Shown here: positions 15,578 to 24,586 of the stretch, in pieces
Position numbering within the stretch: position 1 is the stretch's first letter
How the letters are laid out: every line of letters begins with the position of its first letter
Assembly (NCBI RefSeq): GCF_030389965.1
Contig: NZ_CP128399.1
Span: forward strand, 1,240,001 to 1,304,000
DNA length: 64,000 nt
From: Candidatus Chlorohelix allophototropha
GTDB lineage: Bacteria > Chloroflexota > Chloroflexia > Chloroheliales > Chloroheliaceae
Direction: 5' to 3'
Translations under genes and position numbers: made by a program
Notes under the pieces: model-generated
Told to the model about the DNA's origin: nothing
What the model saw: the letters and a program-made list of their open reading frames with translations, nothing else
Databases searched by the model: none

Positions 15578-17800
15578 TCAAGCCTCTGTATTTTCACGTA
15601 AGGGGCGGCGCACCAATACAAGGCAAAGTAGCCACAGCGCGAACAGGGCGTAGAAAAAGGTACTGCTCGCAATACGCGCCAGCCCATAGGCACGATCCGG
15701 GAAAAATTGTACATTTTGATCGGAAGCCAACAAGCCATAAGCCACCGCAAATACCGCCAATTGCCATTTCGCCGCATTTCTGCGCCCTAGCATCACCACT
15801 AAAGCTACGATAACCACCAGACTCATTATGGCATATTGCTTCCAGTTAAAAGGCGCGATAAGCAACGCCATCAGCAACAATGTCCCAAATTTGAGTTGTT
15901 GCACCAGCCAATCTTTAGCAGGCGCGCGCCAGATAATCCACAAGCTTAGACCGAAAGCCAACGCCGCAAACAAATAGCAGAATATTACCAGTTCGCGGGG
16001 GAAGGGCTGCCCCGAAAAACTTCCGTCCACCTCGTTTACTGCCAACCTGCCAGCAAACCCCCAGAAAGAGTGGTTCACCAGCCCGATTTCCGGTTCGTTG
16101 ACACTCCACAACGCGCGGGTGAAGTAAAACCACAGGTTATCCCAACCGATTACCAACCCTGTCAGCACGTTTACCACTACCGACCCGGCGATTAAGCCTA
16201 GCAACCCCCTCCAGCGTTTCTCTAGCAAGAAATATGCACCTGAAAAAACAGGCAGCAATTTCAGCCAGATGGGATACGCCAGCACACTCCCCGCCCAACC
16301 CTCGCGCCCTTGCTTAAGCAACAATGCGGTTAAGCTCAGACACAGCAGCAAAATATAGTTGGGCTGCCCTAACGCCACGTTTTCTGCCAATTGGCGGAAG
16401 CTCAGTACCAGAAACAGGATAGCGGGCAGCATACCACGTTTTAAGCCAAATAGTTTACCTAGAATTAGTAGAATTGGAATCAGTATTAACTCGTTAACAA
16501 TGCGCCAGAATAAAAGTGCGGTATAGGCATCCTGTCCGAATAAACGCACCGGTAGCCAGAAAAGGATAACGTAGGCGGGTGGTTGGCGCACCGCCGAACC
16601 CGGATATTTGGCAATATCTCGCAGATCATAAAGGGGAGTTAGCCCTTGCTCTGCCTGAACCTGCCGGGTGTAATAGCTGCGAAAGTCGGGTCCGCGATAG
16701 GTATCATTTAAAAACACTTGCCCGTGAAGATATATAAAGCTAAGAATAGCAGCGATAGCAAACGCCCACGCGAACAGTCCCGCAAAATATTTCTCAGAGC
16801 CTTTGCGCGTGTACGCCACCAGCGATATGCCAAACGCCGCAAGCTGGCTGACCATTATCACCGAGTCGCTGTTTAAGTCACTTAAGCTAAGACGATTGAA
16901 GCTAAATTGTGCTAACGGCAGCACAGGCAAAAAACAGGCAGCATAGATAAAGGCTGCGGGTAAGCTAGGGGCGCGTACCACAAATTTATTGGCAGCATAT
17001 AACGCCAGACAACCAACCCAAGCCACAAATGTCCACGGCGCGTAACCCGGTTCGGCGGCTTCACGCCAGAAAAGCAAACTGGCAAGCAGCATTGCACCCG
17101 CTATGACATGCATGCCGTTAATCCAGAGCGGATTGCGAGTAAAGAAACGAGTCCATGCGCGTATCGCCAAACTCATCAACCCTAGCAAGAGCGGCAATAT
17201 GAGCGAAGCAGCCCAACCCTTGAAACCGTAGGCTGCGTAATCCGGTTCTAATTTAAATGAGTAGACAATAGCGGCAAGGTTGCGGGTATCGCCCTTGCCC
17301 GGTTGGAAAGTGCCATCCGCATCGAATTTGAGCAAGAGCGGGTTAGTACGTGGGGCAAGTTGAGCCGGTAAATTAAAGGTTATAACGCTCCCTTCCGCCA
17401 TACCGTTTATAGGGAATTGCCCGATGGCGGTAGTAACACCGTCCAGTTGGTAGGAAACGGTCAGGGTAGCGCCGACTCGATCGGGAGAACGGGCGGGGCG
17501 GGGCGCGCTAGCAACCAACGACAGTTTGCGAGGCAATAACGTTAGAGTCCATGGCAATTCAAGCGTGGCTGATTTAGCCATCCAACGATAGCTGTTTTCT
17601 GTATTCTGGTGGTCGGTAGGGCGTTTCTCCGGCGCATAAAAGCCGTTGCCCAAATACACCAAATCAAGCCGATTATCCCCGCCAAAGTCAATTACAAAGG
17701 GAGTGTTGAGAAGAGCCAACGCCCACGCCAGCGCCATAATCAGACCTGTGAGCGGTACTGCTTTTAACTTTAAGGATGGTTTGAAGGTAGTAGAACTCAA
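15578..17800 (-). CDS. GT87-like (DUF2029) polyprenol-dependent membrane glycosyltransferase
   Basis: 740 residues with an N-terminal anchored beta-rich segment (about 40-185, holding NRLDLVYLGNGFYAPEKR) and then about a dozen helices. The core has the GT-C marks of the mannosyltransferase DUF2029 group: GPDFRSYYTRQVQ with the external Asp, YPGSAVRQPPAYVILFWLP, and NVALGQPNYILLL. Such enzymes transfer mannose or arabinose-like sugars from lipid carriers outside the membrane, for lipoglycan or surface polysaccharide assembly. The start is TTG 17800, with AGGA about 11 bases before it. It is first in an operon with the helical protein at 14800-15573. Confidence 0.8.
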   Translation of the reverse strand: MSSTTFKPSLKLKAVPLTGLIMALAWALALLNTPFVIDFGGDNRLDLVYLGNGFYAPEKRPTDHQNTENSYRWMAKSATLELPWTLTLLPRKLSLVASAPRPARSPDRVGATLTVSYQLDGVTTAIGQFPINGMAEGSVITFNLPAQLAPRTNPLLLKFDADGTFQPGKGDTRNLAAIVYSFKLEPDYAAYGFKGWAASLILPLLLGLMSLAIRAWTRFFTRNPLWINGMHVIAGAMLLASLLFWREAAEPGYAPWTFVAWVGCLALYAANKFVVRAPSLPAAFIYAACFLPVLPLAQFSFNRLSLSDLNSDSVIMVSQLAAFGISLVAYTRKGSEKYFAGLFAWAFAIAAILSFIYLHGQVFLNDTYRGPDFRSYYTRQVQAEQGLTPLYDLRDIAKYPGSAVRQPPAYVILFWLPVRLFGQDAYTALLFWRIVNELILIPILLILGKLFGLKRGMLPAILFLVLSFRQLAENVALGQPNYILLLCLSLTALLLKQGREGWAGSVLAYPIWLKLLPVFSGAYFLLEKRWRGLLGLIAGSVVVNVLTGLVIGWDNLWFYFTRALWSVNEPEIGLVNHSFWGFAGRLAVNEVDGSFSGQPFPRELVIFCYLFAALAFGLSLWIIWRAPAKDWLVQQLKFGTLLLMALLIAPFNWKQYAIMSLVVIVALVVMLGRRNAAKWQLAVFAVAYGLLASDQNVQFFPDRAYGLARIASSTFFYALFALWLLCLVLVRRPLRENTEA

Positions 17801-17890
17801 GCGTCAATTATTCCTATCATTAGTGCAACCAGATCGGGTAAAGCATATCACAAATTAACGGCAGTTTGGTAATCGCTAACAAGCGCAAAC

Positions 17891-17922
17891 AAAAACCGGT
17901 TCTGGATTGGAACCGGCTTTTC
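17891..17922 (-). terminator. Terminator of the hemG-like gene
   Basis: 12-bp stem with one G-T pair read on the minus strand (AAAAGCCGGTTC with GAACCGGTTTTT), loop of about eight bases, ending in a T-run. It lies 28 bases after the flavodoxin gene stop. Confidence 0.75.
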
Positions 17923-17949
17923 GATAAGGAAAAATCATCAAATAAATTA

Positions 17950-18528
17950 CTAGCGCGTAGCTTTCTGAGGTTCGGCACTAGCGCTGCTTTTATCCAGCAA
18001 CGACACGAGGCTCTCGGCAAATTTAGTGACCTGCTCCCAATCAGTGTATTCGTAATCGCGTTTAATATCGGTTGGTCCCAGCGAATTGCGGGTGATATAG
18101 CGCATCAACAGTTTGTTGAGAATGTTGTACTTAGTGTACTGCAATGCACCACCGATTAGCGTGGTAGTGGTCGGCTTCCAACCAGTTTCGGTTATGAAGC
18201 GTTCTAAATATTTTTCAGCCAGCGCATGAAGTCTCGGGACTTTTGAACCGGCGCTCACACTAACCGAGAAAAAACCGGAGGGTTTGCTATTAAGAGCGCT
18301 GAGATTGGATTTCACAAACTTCACCATATAGGGCTGGTGTTTCCCGGTGTGAATCGAAGCGCCCACCAGTATAAAGTGATAATTGGCAAGATTAAGATTA
18401 GAGGGTAAGCCGTTCCCGCGAACTAATTCTACTACATGTCCTTTGCCTTGCACTACCTCTGCAATTCGCTGGGCAATTTTGGTAGTTTGTCCTTCCCCAC
18501 TGCCGTAAACAATCAGTAGCTTAGCCAT
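17950..18528 (-). CDS. HemG-like flavodoxin-domain protein
   Basis: 192 residues. The N-terminus MAKLLIVYGSGEGQTTKIAQ holds the FMN phosphate loop of long-lived flavodoxins, followed by VGASIHTGKHQPYMVKFVK and FFSVSVSAG, both typical of the menaquinone-linked protoporphyrinogen IX oxidase HemG. HemG oxidises protoporphyrinogen in haem synthesis, using the quinone pool. Relatives with other roles exist in many Chloroflexota and archaea, so haem synthesis is probable but not certain. ATG 18528 has GAGAGG nine bases upstream. A stand-alone gene between the peptide transporter and GT87 genes, with its own terminator. Confidence 0.82.
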   Translation of the reverse strand: MAKLLIVYGSGEGQTTKIAQRIAEVVQGKGHVVELVRGNGLPSNLNLANYHFILVGASIHTGKHQPYMVKFVKSNLSALNSKPSGFFSVSVSAGSKVPRLHALAEKYLERFITETGWKPTTTTLIGGALQYTKYNILNKLLMRYITRNSLGPTDIKRDYEYTDWEQVTKFAESLVSLLDKSSASAEPQKATR

Positions 18529-18568
18529 ATATTAGTACCTCTCTTAAAGTATGCGCCGTACAAATTTA

Positions 18569-19474
18569 TTATTCATCCAGCAACCAGTCAGAAATATAGT
18601 TGAGCGATAGCACTGTAAAAACCAGACTCATGCTAGGAGCCAAAATCATCCAAGGACTTGTCCTGAAATGCACCCCTACTTCGTTAATCATATTGCCCCA
18701 ACTTGCCCCCGGCGGCTGAACCCCTAATCCAAGAAAGCTCAAGCTTGCCTCGCTCAAGATAACCAGAGCCATACCGAGCGGAACCAGTGCCGCAATTGGG
18801 CGAATAAAGTTGGGGAACAAATGCTTGATTATTATGTGGAAGGAAGATGCCCCCATAACACGGGCTGATTCTACAAACTCTCGCTGTTTCAATGAAAGCA
18901 CCTGCGCTCTTGTGAGGCGGGTAATGTCAGGCCAGCTTATCAAGGTAATGACAATAAAAGCAGTCAGAATCCTGGGGAAGGTATCCACCACACTGACCAC
19001 CAATATAATCAAAAGCAAGCCCGGAAAAGCATACAGCAAATCAGCGAAACGCATAATAATAAAATCAGCCCAACCTCCGAAGAAGCCCGATAGCACACCC
19101 AGTGTTATACCGATGGAAAGCTGAAGGGTCGCTACACCAACTGCCAGTACCACTGTCACCCGCGCGCCATGAATCAAGCGACTCAGGAAATCGCGCCCCA
19201 ACCCATCAGTACCAAGCCAATGTGCCGGAGAAGGGTCTTGCCAAGCAACGCCTTTGCCACGTTGCTGATACTCCGGAAGGTAAGGTGAAACCTGGTCGGC
19301 AAAAATAGCACAGGTAAGAATCACCACGATAAATAGCAAGCTAAAAAGTACCAGTATATCTCGCTTGCGCCCGAACCAGGTCTTTTGCCGTTTCTTAAGT
19401 AGAGGAGACACATCCGCCATTGCAGTAGTAAAGTAGGGATTTTGCTCCTGCGAATTTAGCTCAACTGTTGACAT
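18569..19474 (-). CDS. Oligopeptide/dipeptide ABC transporter permease (DppC/OppC)
   Basis: Inner-membrane permease of about 301 residues with six helices. The EAA loop contacting the ATPase is present as ESARVMGASSFHIIIKHLFPN, and LGTDGLGRDFLSRLIHGARV near residue 95 is the N-terminal signature of DppC-type subunits. ATG 19474 is favoured; TTG 19486 is the alternative and would overlap the previous gene. It is the third gene of a unit binding protein - DppB - DppC that reads toward 18569. No ATPase genes (DppD, DppF) follow. Confidence 0.92.
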   Translation of the reverse strand: MSTVELNSQEQNPYFTTAMADVSPLLKKRQKTWFGRKRDILVLFSLLFIVVILTCAIFADQVSPYLPEYQQRGKGVAWQDPSPAHWLGTDGLGRDFLSRLIHGARVTVVLAVGVATLQLSIGITLGVLSGFFGGWADFIIMRFADLLYAFPGLLLIILVVSVVDTFPRILTAFIVITLISWPDITRLTRAQVLSLKQREFVESARVMGASSFHIIIKHLFPNFIRPIAALVPLGMALVILSEASLSFLGLGVQPPGASWGNMINEVGVHFRTSPWMILAPSMSLVFTVLSLNYISDWLLDE

Positions 19475-19478
19475 AAGA

Positions 19479-20402
19479 TTAACCAATACTTCTGGTACGC
19501 GGGTCGATCATCGTATTCAAGATGTCCACCAGCAAGTTTATGATAATAAAAATAGTAGCCAGCATTAGCGTTGAAGCCTGTATAACCGAATAATCCCGCG
19601 AAGGAATTGCTTCGATGGTTAGGCTGGTAAGCCCCGGAATACCGAAGATTCTTTCAACAAAGAAAAGCCCGGTAATAGAACGTCCCGCCAATGGTCCAAT
19701 AACGGTAATGACAGGAATAAAACCGTTTTTCAGAACGTGCCAGCGCATTATATGGAATGGGGATAGTCCCTTAGCGCGTGCCACCGTCACATATTCCTGC
19801 CGTAACACTTCCACCATTGAGGAACGGCACACCCGCGCGATAAAGGCTGCCGGAGCCAGCGCTGCCACTATTACAGGCATTATTAGGTTTTCCGGTTTGC
19901 CCCAACCACCGGGCGGTAACCATTTTAAACCTACTGCTAAGCCCCAAATCATAAAATATGATAGCACAAAACCGGGCATTGCACCGAAAAAGCTAACCGC
20001 CGCCGTTATAACTTTGTCAACGAACTTTCCCCGTCTAAGCGCACTCCATAAACCCAACCAAACCCCAATAAACGCGCCAAGGGTTATGGATAGCACCCCC
20101 ACCAATAAAGTAGGACCTATGCTCATTTGGATGAGATCCACTACACGCATATTGGCGCGGGCAAAGGAAATGCCGAGGTCGCCTTGCGCCAGATTGCCTA
20201 GATAGGTAAAAAGTTGCTGCCACAGCGGTTGATCAAAACCATAATGGTGGCGCAACTCCTCGATTGTATCGTTATCAACTCCAAGCCCAATTAATTGCTG
20301 GAATGGGTCACCCGGTGCAAGCCTTCCAATGATGAAGGTTACAATGACCACACCCAGCAGAGCCGGAATAAAAAACAGAATACGCCGTAATACAAAATTC
20401 AT
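19479..20402 (-). CDS. Oligopeptide/dipeptide ABC transporter permease (DppB/OppB)
   Basis: 307 residues, six helices. The N-terminal FVLRRILFFIPALLGVVIVTFI and GRLAPGDPFQQLIG (AxGDP motif), the segment QPLWQQLFTYLGNLAQGDLG, and the EAA loop YVTVARAKGLSPFHIMRWHV are standard for DppB. It pairs with the DppC protein encoded downstream to form the membrane channel. It follows the binding-protein gene by 46 bases and lacks a clear ribosome-binding site of its own. Direction of transport is import, judged from the binding protein. Confidence 0.93.
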   Translation of the reverse strand: MNFVLRRILFFIPALLGVVIVTFIIGRLAPGDPFQQLIGLGVDNDTIEELRHHYGFDQPLWQQLFTYLGNLAQGDLGISFARANMRVVDLIQMSIGPTLLVGVLSITLGAFIGVWLGLWSALRRGKFVDKVITAAVSFFGAMPGFVLSYFMIWGLAVGLKWLPPGGWGKPENLIMPVIVAALAPAAFIARVCRSSMVEVLRQEYVTVARAKGLSPFHIMRWHVLKNGFIPVITVIGPLAGRSITGLFFVERIFGIPGLTSLTIEAIPSRDYSVIQASTLMLATIFIIINLLVDILNTMIDPRTRSIG

Positions 20403-20448
20403 TTGATAATTACAGAGGCGTAGTTAGCTACGCCCCTGCCCTATAAGG

Positions 20449-22206
20449 TTACTTCACTTCAAGTTCAGTGTAAGGCATAATACCCAGCACGTTAACGCGG
20501 AAACCGGTAACATACGGGCGTACTAAGCTATAGAACTTACCCCAGATAACCGGAACGATTACCGCATCATCCATCAGCTTGGTTTCAATCTGATTGTAGA
20601 TGGTGTAACGAGCAGTATTGTCCACAGTGCCAAGCGCTTTAACCAACAAGCTATCTACATCTGGATTGCTATATCCATAATAGTTGAAAGGCGATTTGCT
20701 GGCAAAGTTTGATAGCATCGAATACTGATCAGGATAAGAAGCCATCATCAGGGTAGCCCACGCAGCTACCTTGCCCTGCTGCAAGGAAGGACCAAACCGC
20801 TGTTGATCGGTTACGTCAATTTTAACATTCATACCGAGATTAGTTTTCAGAGCTTCTTGCATAAATTGGGTAGGTCCTGCAATGTCAGGTCCTGAGCCAA
20901 CCTGGGTAAGCGTCAGTTCCGGCATTTTGGAGCCATCCGCATAACCGGCTTCAGCCAATAATGCTTTAGCAGCGGTCGGGTCATATTTGGCTTTCATCTG
21001 TCCGGATACGTAGCCGGGCAAACCGCTTGGAATCACACCAGAAGCAACGTAACCTGCGCCGTTGAGCGGGGTGTCGTTGATAGCGGCAGTATCGAGCGCC
21101 ATAGTGACGGCTTTGCGAACTTTGGCATCCTTGAAGGGTTCGTAACCGTTCGAGTTCAAACCGATGTAGAGGGTGAAACCCATACCGATCGGGAATTCGG
21201 TCAGTATTTTGGAAAGGTCGCCCTTTTCCTTCTTAATGCGATCAACTTCAGTGGTTAGCAACTGCCAGTGAGCATCAGTCAAGCCGCTCTCAAACTGGTT
21301 CAGACGGTTGGTTTGGTCGCCCACTATCAAATATTCGACACGGGTTAATTTAACCTTTTTACCAAACCAATTGGGGTTGGGAACCAGCGCAATTTTCTGA
21401 CCGTGTTGCCATTCTGTTAGTTGGAAAGGTCCTGCGCCCGCGCTCTTGGTTTCCCACCACTTGGCGCCACTCTCAACAATGTCCTTATCAAGGATAAAAC
21501 CGGCGGTACTAGCCAACTTGGTGGGGAAGAAGGGAGTGGGTTGAAGTAAGGTAAATTCGATTGTGCCGGGGTCAATCACTTTGATACCGCTGATGCTGTC
21601 AGCTTTAGCGGCAAACTTGTCGCTTGCCCCTACAATATCCCCAACTACGCCGAGAGCAACGGCGTTCTTGATTTTAGGATCAACCGCACGTTCGTAGGTA
21701 TAAACTACGTCTGCCGCAGTTACTTGACGACCACTGGCGAATTTAGCAGTGGGATCAAGGGTAAATGTCCAAACCTTTGCATCCGCGCTGGCTTTCCATT
21801 CTTTGGCAATGCCCGGAACTACGTTAGCTTTCACATCAAAATCGGTCAAACCAACGTACAGGTTATTGTACATATAGCGAGTAGTATAACCTTGTGGTTG
21901 GCTGGCTTGGGGGTCAAGCGTTACCGGGTCTGGTCCATACCAGACTTCACGATAAATGCCGGGATGACCGCTACTTGCGACTGCGGCGGTAGCGGCGGCA
22001 GTGGTAGCTGCCTGTGTAGTCGCTGCTTTGGCAGTGGTAGCGGCGGTACTGGCAGCAGATGTAGTTGTGGCGGATGCCTGTGTAGTAGCGTTTGCTGTAG
22101 TGGCGGCGGGAGTGGCAGTATTATCACCGCAAGCTCCAAGTATCGTCGCAACCATCATCAATAAAACAGCTACTAATGACAGGCGGGAAGAATTCTTACT
22201 TCTCAA
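20449..22206 (-). CDS. Oligopeptide ABC transporter substrate-binding lipoprotein (SBP family 5)
   Basis: 585 residues. A signal peptide with lipobox (ILGAC, cysteine about 26) is followed by a Thr/Ala-rich linker of about 50 residues, then a family 5 solute-binding domain: YREVWYGPDPVTLDPQ, AKEWKASADAKVWTFTLDP, GRQVTAADVVYTYERAVDP. It is anchored by lipid to the outer face of the membrane and delivers peptides or similar ligands to the permease pair. The start is TTG 22206, supported by AAGGAG six bases upstream; no ATG is better placed. The low-complexity linker probably spans the cell envelope. Confidence 0.92.
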   Translation of the reverse strand: MRSKNSSRLSLVAVLLMMVATILGACGDNTATPAATTANATTQASATTTSAASTAATTAKAATTQAATTAAATAAVASSGHPGIYREVWYGPDPVTLDPQASQPQGYTTRYMYNNLYVGLTDFDVKANVVPGIAKEWKASADAKVWTFTLDPTAKFASGRQVTAADVVYTYERAVDPKIKNAVALGVVGDIVGASDKFAAKADSISGIKVIDPGTIEFTLLQPTPFFPTKLASTAGFILDKDIVESGAKWWETKSAGAGPFQLTEWQHGQKIALVPNPNWFGKKVKLTRVEYLIVGDQTNRLNQFESGLTDAHWQLLTTEVDRIKKEKGDLSKILTEFPIGMGFTLYIGLNSNGYEPFKDAKVRKAVTMALDTAAINDTPLNGAGYVASGVIPSGLPGYVSGQMKAKYDPTAAKALLAEAGYADGSKMPELTLTQVGSGPDIAGPTQFMQEALKTNLGMNVKIDVTDQQRFGPSLQQGKVAAWATLMMASYPDQYSMLSNFASKSPFNYYGYSNPDVDSLLVKALGTVDNTARYTIYNQIETKLMDDAVIVPVIWGKFYSLVRPYVTGFRVNVLGIMPYTELEVK

Positions 22207-22462
22207 TTCTCGCTCCTTTTGGTTCCCTTAAGTTGCCTAGTAGCAGCAAAGGGCTGCTAAAGTCCTTCAGGCTAAATCGGATATGGGTAGCACGGAATAA
22301 AGTAGTTCCCGACTCAGACTATTATGTAGAAGTTAACACTAAAGAGGGCAAGTCGCTGTAACCTGAACTACCAAATGCTAGTTTGTTTAAAACTTCACTT
22401 GCAATTTTATTGTGCTTTTGGTAACGCCCGCGTGATTTATACGAGACGGTGTAAGCTCTCCT
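22207..22462. promoter_or_regulatory. Region upstream of the binding-protein gene
   Basis: About 250 bases with no supported gene. It holds the AAGGAG site for the TTG start on the minus strand and presumably the operon promoter. I saw no confident -35/-10 pair. Confidence 0.3.
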
Positions 22463-22497
22463 AAAAAATCCCCTTTCCCGATTGGGGGAAAGGGGAT
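22463..22497 (-). terminator. Terminator of the ftsH-like gene
   Basis: 12-bp perfect stem (22468-22479 with 22486-22497), six-base loop, followed on the minus strand by six T. It lies 30 bases after the FtsH-like stop. Confidence 0.88.
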
Positions 22498-22526
22498 CAT
22501 GTAATTCTAGCTTATCACCTACGCCT

Positions 22527-24551
22527 TTACCATTTACTCGGTAAGAAATCATCCTCGTCTGTGTAGGCGCTGGTAGTCTTTTGCACCGAAATTACTTCAC
22601 CTTTGATCACGTTTCGATTTTTGGCAGAGTAAGCCGCTACTCCGGGGAAAATCGAGTCATCATCTTCATCATCTACCTCAACCGCAACAGGCTGGCTTGG
22701 CGCAGAAATAGGCGCACTACCTGAACCGGCAGCCGTTTTCTTGCCTTCAGCGTACATTCCACCGTATTGCTCAAGACCGGCGTGTTTGCCCATCTTAGAG
22801 AGGCGGAAACCAAGTTGTCGCGCATCATTGGACAATACTGCGGTAAAGCGATTGACAATTTCCAGAACTTCATCGCCTAGCATTTCTTCACGCTGGATCA
22901 AAGCTTCTGCCAACGCATGGCACATCTCAGCGTTTGACGACAACAGAGATTTCACTCGGCGATACTGAGTCTGGAGGAAAGCCTCGATTTCCTGTACCGA
23001 TACCGCCTGCTCGCCCAACACCTGCGAAGAAGAGAGATGCCCGTTCATACCGACGAGGTTGCAATACAATATTGCGCGTTGGGTAGCATTGGCAAGGTCG
23101 CCGCTGAATCCGGTCATTGCTGTGTTCAGGAAAAGTTCTTCAGCCGCACGGCTGCCGAGGCTTACCTGAATATCGGCTTCAATTTCATCTTTGGTAAGGG
23201 TATAACGTTCTTCTTTAGGTTTGGGCTGCATAAAGCCCAACGCACCGCCATGCCGAATAATGGTCAATTTCACCAAGTCTTCGTGAGGGTTCAGCAACAC
23301 TTGCGCTACCGCATGTCCAACCTCATGGTAGGCGATGCGCCGTTTCTCTTCGTATGACATACTGCGAATAGGCATGCGAAGACCAACCTCAAACAAGTCG
23401 CGGGCGGCGATTAAATCCTTATACGTAATCGCGTCACGACCGTCAAAGTGGGCGCGCACCACCGCTTCATTGATAACGTAGCGGATAGATACCGGGGTAT
23501 AACCGATAGTCTGGGCTACCACTTTATCCATCGGGATATTTTCGTGGTTTACCTTGTCGAGATAATACTCGATAATCTCGCGGCGACCATCCGAATCCGG
23601 CAGATCAACTTTAATCTTGCGGTCAAAACGACCAGGGCGCAAAAGAGCTTCGTCCAAAGTTTCTACCAAGTTAGTTGCGCCAACGGTCAATACGTTTCTT
23701 CGCACCGCTTTTTTGGCTCTAAAATCAATACCGAGCCAACGCAAAAACTTGCGATTCATTGAGTCGTGAACGGGGGGTGGATCCATTTGTACCAGCAGTT
23801 CGTTAATCAAACCGCTGCCCATACCGCCCATCATACCGCCCATACCCATACCCATGCCGCCCTGTTGCTGCCCAGCGCGTTTTTGCCCGATAGCATCAAT
23901 TTCATCCAGAAAGAGGATACACGCGCCGTATTGATCTGACAGTTTGTTGGCTTTTTTGTACAGGGCTTTGATGCTCAACATACCGCCCGCTACGAAGGGG
24001 CTTTGCAAACTGGCGGCAGAGCAATAACCAAAGGGCAAACCTGCTTCGGTAGCAATTGCTTGCGCCAGATAGGATTTACCTACACCGGGGTCGCCTTCCA
24101 ACAACAGACCGCGAATGACCTCGCCGCCCATATCCTTAAATTCGCGCGCCCCTTTGAGTAAAAGCACCACTTCCCGCGCCATTTCCAACACTTGCGGATT
24201 GCCTTTGTAATCTTGAAAGGAGATGCCCGTTTCACCCGGTTTGAGCCAGAAAGTACGAGGGCGCGCGATGGCAAAGAACATTATGTAAATCTGGAAAAGC
24301 GCGAATATGGCAGCAAAAGCCAATTGGAAAGCCAACTGGACGATTGTCTGCGAAATGCCACCCAAACCGCTCTGGCTGTATATCGGAACTAGGAAGTTCC
24401 AGATAAGCAGTATAAACAGAGTGAGCGCAATCCAAGAACCGAGGTGTTGGCGAAGGGGGTTGAATTTTACCTTCTTCCCCAATCTTTCTATTGCTTCGTC
24501 CACCTCGTCCTTACGAGTTACGGGGCGACGTTTGCTTCGTAAATTCTCCAT
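22527..24551 (-). CDS. Divergent FtsH-type membrane AAA+ zinc protease
   Basis: 674 residues. Two N-terminal helices (about 40-57 and 70-95), then the AAA domain: Walker A GDPGVGKS at 153-160, Walker B ILFLDEID at 212-219, arginine finger segment RPGRFDRK at 305-312. The protease domain has HEVGH at 409-413 and the third zinc ligand Asp485 in TGFSGDLANAT. It degrades membrane and cytosolic proteins using ATP. Oddities: Walker A is GDPGVGKS, not GPPGTGKT; a Met/Gly-rich insert (MGMGMGGMMGGMG at about 233-245) sits right after Walker B; and the periplasmic loop between the helices is very short. It is probably an extra FtsH paralogue, not the housekeeping copy. Confidence 0.9.
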   Translation of the reverse strand: MENLRSKRRPVTRKDEVDEAIERLGKKVKFNPLRQHLGSWIALTLFILLIWNFLVPIYSQSGLGGISQTIVQLAFQLAFAAIFALFQIYIMFFAIARPRTFWLKPGETGISFQDYKGNPQVLEMAREVVLLLKGAREFKDMGGEVIRGLLLEGDPGVGKSYLAQAIATEAGLPFGYCSAASLQSPFVAGGMLSIKALYKKANKLSDQYGACILFLDEIDAIGQKRAGQQQGGMGMGMGGMMGGMGSGLINELLVQMDPPPVHDSMNRKFLRWLGIDFRAKKAVRRNVLTVGATNLVETLDEALLRPGRFDRKIKVDLPDSDGRREIIEYYLDKVNHENIPMDKVVAQTIGYTPVSIRYVINEAVVRAHFDGRDAITYKDLIAARDLFEVGLRMPIRSMSYEEKRRIAYHEVGHAVAQVLLNPHEDLVKLTIIRHGGALGFMQPKPKEERYTLTKDEIEADIQVSLGSRAAEELFLNTAMTGFSGDLANATQRAILYCNLVGMNGHLSSSQVLGEQAVSVQEIEAFLQTQYRRVKSLLSSNAEMCHALAEALIQREEMLGDEVLEIVNRFTAVLSNDARQLGFRLSKMGKHAGLEQYGGMYAEGKKTAAGSGSAPISAPSQPVAVEVDDEDDDSIFPGVAAYSAKNRNVIKGEVISVQKTTSAYTDEDDFLPSKW

Positions 24552-24586
24552 AAATTAGTCCTCGTTACTTCCTTGCATTTAAACCG

